64,000 nt of DNA, taken from CADEDH01 sp965263455 (GTDB lineage Bacteria; Actinomycetota; Acidimicrobiia; Acidimicrobiales; SZUA-35). A program made the position numbers and the translations under genes. Positions 57,941-64,000 of the stretch are shown here, in pieces; within the stretch, counting starts at the first letter, position 1, and the number at the start of each line of letters is the position of its first letter. A model generated the notes under the pieces. That model saw only the letters and a program-made list of their open reading frames with translations, made no database searches and was not told the origin of the DNA. The stretch covers positions 1,798,001 to 1,862,000 of the forward strand of contig CBDHHN010000004.1 in assembly GCA_965263455.1 (NCBI GenBank). The letters are read 5' to 3'.

Positions 57941-58893
57941 AGGTCTCCCCCGTCGGCTGTCGGGATGGCATCGGTGGTCGGAACCTCGTCGGCGGGGGCC
58001 GACGTACGGCGTCGTACAACCTCAAAGCATGCCACGGCCGCCGCCGCCGACACGTTCAAACTGTTCAGGCCGCCCTGTAACGGTATCGCCACAAGCAGGT
58101 CAACCCGCTGGCGGACCAGGCGGGACAGCCCTCGACCTTCGGCCCCCAGGACCAGGGCGACGGGGCCCGAGATCGGTACTGCGGGATCGAACAGATCAGT
58201 GGTCCCGGCCGCGTCCAACCCCACCGTCGTGACTCCGGCCTGGGACAGGTCGGCCAGGGCGGCGGGCACACCGCCGGCCAGGGCCAGGGGAAGGTGTTCG
58301 ACCGCTCCGGCCGCCGCCTTGGTCACGGTGGGACTGATGTGGACCGATCGGTGGCGGGGCAGGACGACCCCGGTGACACCGGCGCACTCCGCCGTGCGGA
58401 GCAGCGCCCCCAGGTTCCCGGGGTCGGTGATGCCGTCGAGCACGAGGAGGAAGGCGTCGTCGGCCCGGGCCAGGCGGTCGAGGTCGGCCTCGGGCAAGGT
58501 GGCGGCCCGGGCCAGCACCCCCTGGTGGTTGGCCGAGGAAGCCTCGCCCTGGAGTCGCTTGCGACCGACGGTCCGGACCGGCACGTCCAGCTCGTGGGCC
58601 AGGCCGATGATGTCGTCGATGATGTCGGCTCGGTCGAGGTCATCGGCCAACAGGACCTCGCGCACGCGACGTCGTCCGGCCAGCAGCAGTTCCCGGACCG
58701 CCTGGCGACCCTCGACCTGATCCCCACCCAGGCCCCGGTTGCCGCCCCGGCGGTGGTTGTCGGCCCCGCCCGGCGTCCGCCGGTCACCGCGGTCGGCGCG
58801 ACCGCGACCCGGCCCCCGACGACCGCGGCCCTGTTGGCCCCGGCCCTGTTGACCCCGACCCTGGCGGGACCGGCCCGACGCCGAGTCAGCCAT
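57937..58893 (-). CDS. rlmB: 23S rRNA 2'-O-ribose methyltransferase (TrmH/SpoU family, RlmB type)
   Basis: 318 residues. A basic disordered N-terminus (1-55, GQQGRG repeats) precedes the substrate-binding domain (about 60-135) and the SPOUT knot: LVLDGITDPGNLGALLRTAE (motif 1), LVLGAEGRGLSRLV (motif 2) and IPLQGGLNSLNVSAAAAV (motif 3). RlmB methylates G2251 (E. coli numbering) of 23S rRNA. The ATG overlaps the ispF stop by 8 nt. This order is usual in actinobacteria. Confidence 0.92.
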   Translation of the reverse strand: MADSASGRSRQGRGQQGRGQQGRGRRGPGRGRADRGDRRTPGGADNHRRGGNRGLGGDQVEGRQAVRELLLAGRRRVREVLLADDLDRADIIDDIIGLAHELDVPVRTVGRKRLQGEASSANHQGVLARAATLPEADLDRLARADDAFLLVLDGITDPGNLGALLRTAECAGVTGVVLPRHRSVHISPTVTKAAAGAVEHLPLALAGGVPAALADLSQAGVTTVGLDAAGTTDLFDPAVPISGPVALVLGAEGRGLSRLVRQRVDLLVAIPLQGGLNSLNVSAAAAVACFEVVRRRTSAPADEVPTTDAIPTADGGDL

Positions 58894-59371
58894 CGGCCCG
58901 CACCAGGGCCACCGCGTGACACTGGATCCCCTCGCCCAGGGACACCAGTCCCTCGGTCCGCTTGCCCTTGATCATGACCGGCGCCCCGACCGCTCGCCCC
59001 AGGTTCTCCTGCATGGTGGGCCGGTGGGGGGCGATCTTGGGGCGGTCGCAGATCACCGTGCAGTCGACGTTCAAGGGCTGCCACCCGGCCCGTCGCAACT
59101 CCTCGACCGCCCGGGCCAGCAGGGCGACACTGTCGGCCCCGGCATGGGCCGGGTCGGTGTCGGGGAAGAACGAGCCGATATCACCCAGACCGGCGGCGCC
59201 CAGGAGGGCGTCGGTGCAGGCGTGGGCGATGACGTCGGCGTCGGAATGGCCGGTCAGTCCCGGTTCGTCGTCGAAGCGGACCCCGCCCAGGACCAGGGCC
59301 CGATCGGGGTCGTCGGAGAAGGGGTGGACGTCGAAGCCCTGACCGATGCGCAGGGCGGGCTCAGCCGACAT
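58886..59371 (-). CDS. ispF: 2-C-methyl-D-erythritol 2,4-cyclodiphosphate synthase
   Basis: 161 residues, family length. The metal-binding pair is in IGQGFDVHPFSDD (Asp and His), the third His in LTGHSDADVIAHACTDAL, and GDIGSFFPDTDP plus NVDCTVICDRPKI complete the pattern. The enzyme cyclises CDP-ME phosphate to MEcPP in the MEP isoprenoid pathway. It overlaps ispD by 11 nt and rlmB by 8 nt. Confidence 0.96.
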   Translation of the reverse strand: MSAEPALRIGQGFDVHPFSDDPDRALVLGGVRFDDEPGLTGHSDADVIAHACTDALLGAAGLGDIGSFFPDTDPAHAGADSVALLARAVEELRRAGWQPLNVDCTVICDRPKIAPHRPTMQENLGRAVGAPVMIKGKRTEGLVSLGEGIQCHAVALVRADG

Positions 59372-59981
59372 CGAGCAACACCTCGGCCACGGCCAGGTCG
59401 TGGGGTTCGGTGATCTTGAGATTGCGGGCCGCGCCGTCGACGTGGCGGACCTCGATCCCGAGTTCGGTCACCAGGGTGGCGTCGTCGGAGGCCGAGCGGT
59501 CGCCATCGTGGGCCCGGCGGAGGGTGGCCAACTCGAATCCCTGGGGGGTCTGCACGGCCACGAACCGGCTGCGGTCGACCGACTCGCCCCCGGTGGTCCG
59601 GAGGCTGTCGGTGACGGGCACGACGGGGACGACGGCCGGGGCACCGTCGACGAGCGCGGCCAGCACCCGGCGTACCACCTCGTCGGGGACCAGGGGGCGG
59701 GCCCCATCGTGGACCAGGACGTGGGTCGCCTCCGGGGGGAGGGCGTCGAGACCCGAGCGCACCGACGCCGAACGATCGGCCCCGCCCGCCACCACCCGGT
59801 CGGCCCCGTACTCGCGGTCCAGATCCTCGGCCGGAACCACGACCACCACACCGGCACAGCACCGGCCGAGGGCGGCGACCGACCAGTCCACGACCCGGCG
59901 GCCCCGCAGCGGCTCGAACTGCTTGGGTCGGCCGAAGCGTGAACCGGATCCGCCGGCCACGATCACACCCCAGGGAGTCAT
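59361..59981 (-). CDS. ispD: 2-C-methyl-D-erythritol 4-phosphate cytidylyltransferase
   Basis: 206 residues from ATG 59981. GVIVAGGSGSRFGRPKQFEP is the nucleotide-binding loop (AAGxGxRxG-type with PKQ), VLVHDGARPLVPDEVV and the C-terminal KITEPHDLAVAE follow. It makes CDP-ME from MEP and CTP. TAGGGT lies 8 nt before the ATG. A longer start at 60044 has no support. First gene of the operon. Confidence 0.95.
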   Translation of the reverse strand: MTPWGVIVAGGSGSRFGRPKQFEPLRGRRVVDWSVAALGRCCAGVVVVVPAEDLDREYGADRVVAGGADRSASVRSGLDALPPEATHVLVHDGARPLVPDEVVRRVLAALVDGAPAVVPVVPVTDSLRTTGGESVDRSRFVAVQTPQGFELATLRRAHDGDRSASDDATLVTELGIEVRHVDGAARNLKITEPHDLAVAEVLLDVG

Positions 59982-60074
59982 CCCTGGGCACCCTAGCCCA
60001 CTCGGGGCCGGGCCCGAACGGGGGCAGGTGCCGATGGGCCACATATGCCGGGCGTCACCGCTCTCATGATCGTC

Positions 60075-60080
60075 TACCTT
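60075..60080 (+). promoter_or_regulatory. Candidate -10 box (TACCTT) for the Crp/Fnr-type gene
   Basis: TACCTT followed by GTTGGGA and ATG at 60088; 7-nt leaderless-type spacing. Confidence 0.45.
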
Positions 60081-60087
60081 GTTGGGA

Positions 60088-60746
60088 ATGGTTGATCGCG
60101 AGCAGATCAGAGCAGTCGAGTTGTTCAGGGACCTGACCGACGACGACCTCGACGTCCTGGCCGCCGGGGCGACCGAGCGCCGACTGACCCGGGGCGACGT
60201 CCTGTTCCGGGAGGGTGACGAGCCGACCGAACTCTACGTGGTGCTCGGCGGTCGCATCGCCATGGCCAAGCGATCGGTGGACGGCCGGGAGTCGGTCGTG
60301 GCCCTGATGGAGAAGGGCGACCTGTTCGGCGAGATGCCGTTGTTCGACGGCATGACCCGCTCGACCGACGGTCGGGCCCTGGAGTCGTCCGAGGTCATCG
60401 TGATCCCCTACGCCCCCTGCGCGAGATGTACAGCAACGAGCCGGTCAAGCTGTGGCGGGTGGTCGAGCTGCTGGCGGTCCGGCTCCGGGTGATGAACGGG
60501 GTCCTGGCCGACTCGGTGTTCCTCGACGTGACGGGGCGGACGGCCAAGCGGCTGCTGGAGATCGCCGGCGATGCCGACGACTTCTCCCTCCCGGTGACCC
60601 AGGAGGAGCTGGCCGGGATGGTGGGCGCCAGCCGGGAGCGGGTCAACAAGGCCATCGCCTCGTTCGTGAGGCTCGGCTGGTTGGAGCAGCGCGATCGCCG
60701 CTACCACATCCTCGATCGGTCCCAGATGGAGATGCGTTCCCGTTAG
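60088..60746 (+). pseudogene. Crp/Fnr-family regulator interrupted by a one-base deletion
   Basis: The cyclic-nucleotide-binding domain (start MVDREQIRAVELFRDLTDDD; GDLFGEMPLFDGMTRSTDG) reads in one frame until codons around 60411. The C-terminal helix-turn-helix part (MYSNEPVKLWRVVELLAVRL, then QEELAGMVGASRERVNKAIA, ending RYHILDRSQMEMRSR) is in the next frame. A run of five C at 60413-60417 needs one more C to restore PYAPLREMYSNEP, giving a normal 219-residue Crp protein. This is therefore either a real frameshift or a base-calling error in a homopolymer. It is divergent from ispD. The 3' end overlaps the convergent disA gene by 4 nt. Confidence 0.88.
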
Positions 60747-61807
60747 AAGCGGTCGAGGATCGAGGTCTCGGCCAGGCGCCCCGTGCTCTCCTTGAGCGAG
60801 CGGGCCCGGCTCGGCCCGACCCCCTCGACCTCTTCCAGCTCCTCGACCGTGGCCCGCAGGACCCGGCCCAGGGTGCCGAAGTGCGCCACCAGCCGGTCGA
60901 CGGTGAGTTCGTTGACCCGGGGCAGCTTCGACAGCAGTCGGTGGCCTCGGGGTTCGATGTTGCCGTCCAGTTCCTGCTCGCGGTCGAGGTAGAGGGCCTT
61001 GGCCAGCCGGGCGTGATCGAACAGGTCGTCGTCGTCGAGGGCGGCGACCGTGGCGATCACCTCCTCGCACGACGGGGCGTGGGCCCCGAGATAGTCGCGG
61101 ATCAGGAGGCAGTGGGCCTCCTCCACTCCGACCATCAGCTCCTCCATCTGGAGCCGGACCAGGCGGCCGTCCGACCCCAGCTCGATCAGGTTCCGCTCGA
61201 TCTCGGCCGAGATCCGCATCACCATCTCGGCCCGTTGGATGACCTCCACCACGTCGCGCACGGTCACCAGGTCTTCGACCTCGAGGGTCGACAGATTCTG
61301 GGAGACGAGGTCGAGGCGGGCCCGGTACCGCTCCAGGGTCTGGACGGCCTGGTTGGACCGCTCCAGCAGGCGACTGGCCGTCGACAGGGGATGGACGCGG
61401 TCGCCGACGTAGATCTGGATCTCCTTGCGCGACTCGGACACCGCCACCGTGGGCACGTGCAGCGATCGGGCCACCCGTTCGGCCGTCCGATGCCGGGTCC
61501 CGGTCTCGGAGGTGGGCACGTTGGGGTTGGGCACGAGGTGCACGTTGGCCCGGGCGATTCGGCTGGCGTCGGCGGCCAGGATGATGGCCCCGTCCATCTT
61601 GGCCAGCTCCGACAACCGCTGGGGAGTGAAGGCGGCGTCGAGAAGGAAGCCACCGGAGCAGATGTTGAGCACCTCGGGCCCGTCGCCGATGACGATCAGG
61701 GCGCCCCGGCCGGAGAGCAGGATGCGGTCGAGGCCGTTGCGAAGCTGGGACCCCGGCGCCACCTGAGCCAACGCCCGCAGCAGGGCTCCCTCCGGTCGCG
61801 AATCCAT
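60743..61807 (-). CDS. disA: DNA-integrity scanning protein DisA, diadenylate cyclase
   Basis: 354 residues. The DAC domain has LAKMDGAIILAAD (DGA motif) and GTRHRTAERVA (RHR motif), both needed for c-di-AMP synthesis. The linker helices and a C-terminal helix-hairpin-helix (VEEVEGVGPSRARSLKES type) bind branched DNA. DisA makes c-di-AMP from two ATP and slows when it meets damage. TACGAT sits 8 nt before the ATG. It is next to radA, as in most actinobacteria and Firmicutes. Confidence 0.96.
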   Translation of the reverse strand: MDSRPEGALLRALAQVAPGSQLRNGLDRILLSGRGALIVIGDGPEVLNICSGGFLLDAAFTPQRLSELAKMDGAIILAADASRIARANVHLVPNPNVPTSETGTRHRTAERVARSLHVPTVAVSESRKEIQIYVGDRVHPLSTASRLLERSNQAVQTLERYRARLDLVSQNLSTLEVEDLVTVRDVVEVIQRAEMVMRISAEIERNLIELGSDGRLVRLQMEELMVGVEEAHCLLIRDYLGAHAPSCEEVIATVAALDDDDLFDHARLAKALYLDREQELDGNIEPRGHRLLSKLPRVNELTVDRLVAHFGTLGRVLRATVEELEEVEGVGPSRARSLKESTGRLAETSILDRF

Positions 61808-61916
61808 GGACCTTCATCGTAGACGACGGGCCCCCGGGCCCGGCCCGGCCCGGGGGCCCGATGCGACGACAACGTCGGCCAAGCCCGGTCGGCTGGTCTC
61901 CGGGGCCCCGAACCGA

Positions 61917-63293
61917 TCACCCCTCGGAGCCCCGACTCGCCGTGGTCAGGCCGGTGGCCGCGGCCAGGGCCTCGCTCACGGTGGACACCGCCTCAACCCG
62001 CATACCGGTGGGGGCCTCGCGGGCCGAGGCCGGCACGATGGCGGTCCGGAACCCGAGGCGGTAGGCCTCCTGCAGGCGGGCCTCGGTCCTCGACACCGAG
62101 CGGATCTCGCCCCCGAGGCCCACCTCCCCACACACCACCACGTCAGCCGGGACGCTCCGGTCGAACAGTGAGGAGGCCACGGCCACGGCCAGACCGAGGT
62201 CGGCCCCCGGTTCGGTCAGCTTGGCCCCACCCGTGGCCGAGACGAACAGGTCGTGGCGGGCCACGGGCAACCCGGCCCGGCGGTCGAGCACGGCCCCGAC
62301 CATGGCCAGGCGCCGCCCGTCGACCCCCTGGACGGTCGTCGAGCCCCGGTTGGGGGCGACGTCGACCGTGAGGGCCTGGAGTTCGACCAGGACCGGTCGC
62401 CGACCGTCGAGGGCGGCCACCACGACCGAGCCGGGCAGGCCGGGCTGGCGATCGGCCAGGAACCGCTCGGACGGATCGGCCAGCACCTCCAGCCCGGCCT
62501 GCGTCATCTCGAACAGGCCGACCTCGCTGGTGGGCCCGTAGCGGTGCTTGACGGCACGGAGGTACCGCAACTCCGAGGAACGGTCGCCACCAAAGGAGAG
62601 CACCGTGTCGACCAGGTGCTCGATGACCTTGGGTCCGGCCAGCGAGCCGTCCTTGGTGAGGTGGCCGATCAACACCAGGGAGACGTCGAGCCGCTTCGCC
62701 GCACCGATGAGGCGCTCGGTGGCCGCCCGGACCTGGGAGGCCGAGCCCGGTGCGCTGTCCAGGTGGTCGACCGAGACCGTCTGGATCGAGTCGACGATGG
62801 CAAGCTGGGGTCGGGCCTGGTCGAGCGCGGCCACGATGCCGTCGACGGTCACGTCGTCGACGACGAGAAGATTCTCCGGTACCGGGCCCAGTCTCCCGGC
62901 CCGGGCTGCGACCTGGGCCGGGGCCTCCTCGCCGGCCACCAGGAGGGTGGTGGCGCCGTGAGCCGAGACGGCCGTCGCCATCTGGAGGGTGAGCGTCGAC
63001 TTGCCCACACCGGGTTCGCCCCCGATCAGGGTGACCGATCCCGGTGTCAGACCGCCACCGAGCACCCGGTCGAGCTCGTCGATCCCGGTGGGGGCGGGGA
63101 CCGTGGTGCCCAGATCGAAGCGGGCCAGCGGTACCGCACCCTGCTGGCGACCGGTGACCGAGGTCCGGGCACCGTCGACCTCGACCGCCTCCTCCACACT
63201 GGCCCAGGTGTCGCAGGCCGGGCACCGGCCGGTCCACTTGGGGTGCCGGGCCCCACAGTGGCGACAGACGAACGAACGACGACGTTTGGCCAT
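61917..63293 (-). CDS. radA: DNA repair protein RadA
   Basis: 458 residues from ATG 63293. An N-terminal Cys4 zinc finger (FVCRHCGARHPKWTGRCPAC) is followed by the RecA-like core with Walker A GGEPGVGKST, KHRYGPTSEVGLFEM (a variant of the KNRFG motif) and a Lon-like C-terminal domain (PGADLGLAVAVASSLFD). RadA promotes branch migration and recombination repair. TAGGGT lies 7 nt before the ATG. It belongs functionally with disA, which RadA regulates in Bacillus. Confidence 0.95.
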   Translation of the reverse strand: MAKRRRSFVCRHCGARHPKWTGRCPACDTWASVEEAVEVDGARTSVTGRQQGAVPLARFDLGTTVPAPTGIDELDRVLGGGLTPGSVTLIGGEPGVGKSTLTLQMATAVSAHGATTLLVAGEEAPAQVAARAGRLGPVPENLLVVDDVTVDGIVAALDQARPQLAIVDSIQTVSVDHLDSAPGSASQVRAATERLIGAAKRLDVSLVLIGHLTKDGSLAGPKVIEHLVDTVLSFGGDRSSELRYLRAVKHRYGPTSEVGLFEMTQAGLEVLADPSERFLADRQPGLPGSVVVAALDGRRPVLVELQALTVDVAPNRGSTTVQGVDGRRLAMVGAVLDRRAGLPVARHDLFVSATGGAKLTEPGADLGLAVAVASSLFDRSVPADVVVCGEVGLGGEIRSVSRTEARLQEAYRLGFRTAIVPASAREAPTGMRVEAVSTVSEALAAATGLTTASRGSEG

Positions 63294-63300
63294 GGTCCGG

Positions 63301-63306
63301 ACCCTA
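63301..63306 (-). promoter_or_regulatory. Candidate -10 box (TAGGGT) for radA
   Basis: TAGGGT on the reverse strand, 7 nt before the radA ATG. Confidence 0.5.
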
Positions 63307-63352
63307 GAGAAGCCCGGTGACAGTGACGGACCGGCCCCGGAGGGCCGTGGGA

Positions 63353-64000
63353 TCAGTCGGAGTCGGGGCGGGGGCGGGCCGCGGCTTCGGCCCCGTCGAC
63401 CGGCTCGTCGTCGCCGGGGCCGAACGTGCGGAGCACGGCGTGGTCGCCGGCCAGGGCGCGATCGCCGTTGGGGGCGAACCACGAGGTGGCGAAGCCCAGG
63501 TCGCGGGCGGCGTCGAGGATGCCCAGGTCGTCGTCGATGATCTGGATCTCGGCCGGGTCGGTGCCGGTCAGGCGGCGCAGGGCCTCGAACATGGCCGGAT
63601 CCGGGAGCCGCACCCCCACGGCGCCGCTCACCACCCAGGGGTCGACCAGGGCTTCGAGGTGGGCCGCCCGCAGGGCGGTGGCCCACCGGCTGGCGTAGTT
63701 CGTGATCACGGCGACCCGGACGCCGCTGTCGCGCAGGGCCCGCAGGTAGCGGATCACGCCCGGGGCGAGCTGGTGGCGGGCCACGTACTCGGCGTCGTGG
63801 CGGGCGGGATCGCCCCGGACCCCGACCGCGGCCCAGAACCCGTCGGTGGTGATGCGGCCCTGGACCAGGGCCCGGGCCCGGGCCGCGATCTCCTCGTCGG
63901 TGATCGACGCTGTCGACCGCTCCCGCACGAAGGGGATGAGCAGCTCCTCGACGTGGTTGGCCGGCCGGTAGAGGACGCCCATCAGATCGAAGGCCACGAC
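63353..64000 (-). CDS. HAD-superfamily protein (5' end outside window)
   Basis: About 215 residues visible, open to the window edge. Motif I is FDLMGVLYRP (nucleophile Asp; the usual second Asp is replaced, as in YihX-like members), motif II VITNYASRW, motif III GAVGVRLPDPAMF with Leu in place of the catalytic Lys, and motif IV IIDDDLGILDAARDLGF. The core cap (about 20-75) is helical, so HAD-IA type. The Lys loss suggests weak or altered phosphatase activity. The true start is probably just beyond position 64000. Confidence 0.82.
   Translation of the reverse strand, partial: VVAFDLMGVLYRPANHVEELLIPFVRERSTASITDEEIAARARALVQGRITTDGFWAAVGVRGDPARHDAEYVARHQLAPGVIRYLRALRDSGVRVAVITNYASRWATALRAAHLEALVDPWVVSGAVGVRLPDPAMFEALRRLTGTDPAEIQIIDDDLGILDAARDLGFATSWFAPNGDRALAGDHAVLRTFGPGDDEPVDGAEAAARPRPDSD

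Noticed and set aside
1..64000. Insertion sequences, prophage, restriction or toxin-antitoxin genes
   Set aside because: No transposase, integrase, phage structural or restriction motif was found in either strand.

Overview
The window is a very G+C-rich stretch of chromosome from an actinomycete. The best fit is the class Acidimicrobiia (inference). Reasons: an F420-type luciferase-like oxidoreductase, HelD, HemQ, the radA/disA and ispD/ispF/rlmB neighbourhoods, RVLDTR-type surface domains, cytoplasmic GWYPD motifs on membrane proteins, and a repeated TANNNT box only 6-8 nt upstream of start codons, as expected for leaderless transcripts. No insertion sequence, prophage, CRISPR array or plasmid gene was seen. 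Genes are tightly packed, and many junctions overlap as ATGA, GTGA or TGATG.

Layout. 1-3423: C-terminally cut Lhr helicase. 3762-6613: two regulatory units facing each other, an ECF-like sigma factor fused to a membrane segment and an extracytoplasmic Ig-like domain, and a SigK/RskA-like sigma/anti-sigma pair. 6758-21146: the most unusual region. A five-gene leftward operon (two paralogous proteins, two small helical proteins and a giant EccC-like FtsK/SpoIIIE ATPase) diverges from a 1662-residue multidomain protein with a lipase-type GHSWG motif, followed by a PilM-like protein and an anchored surface protein. It looks like a stripped-down type VII-like secretion locus with its own large substrate. 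21178-25612: YbjQ, F420-dependent oxidoreductase, alpha/beta hydrolase, HelD. 25670-29722: hemE, hemY and a lipoprotein N-acyltransferase homologue whose catalytic Cys position is Ser. 29709-32175: DUF2510 membrane protein, TetR regulator, dtd. 32279-36610: surface glycan/lipid cluster (GT4, methyltransferase, toroid protein, second methyltransferase, GtrA). 36729-40170: PQQ-type sugar dehydrogenase lipoprotein, GNAT, PAC2 protein, and a small membrane protein behind three TTGA-N4-TCAA operators.

40232-47510 (leftward): S1-domain protein, two unknown proteins, glnD and NUDIX as one overlapping operon, with hemQ and fdhD upstream as separate units. 47543-51142: ABC transporter co-transcribed with a DesKR-type two-component system. 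51260-53952: nitrobindin-like protein, groEL under a perfect CIRCE operator, and a small membrane protein. 54055-55738: glycerate kinase and a LytR_C protein. 55902-55975: tRNA-Thr(TGT). 55994-59981: ispD-ispF-rlmB plus a His/Asp-rich membrane protein. 60088-60746: a Crp/Fnr regulator broken by one missing base. 60743-64000: disA, radA and a HAD-like protein cut by the window end.

Themes. Haem synthesis is split between hemE-hemY and hemQ, consistent with the coproporphyrin-dependent route. Envelope functions dominate the accessory part: lipoprotein processing, surface anchors, glycan modification, two sigma-based envelope sensors and an ABC/two-component pair. The strongest candidates for undescribed biology are the EccC/giant-hydrolase locus with its shared palindromes and the membrane-tethered sigma factor.
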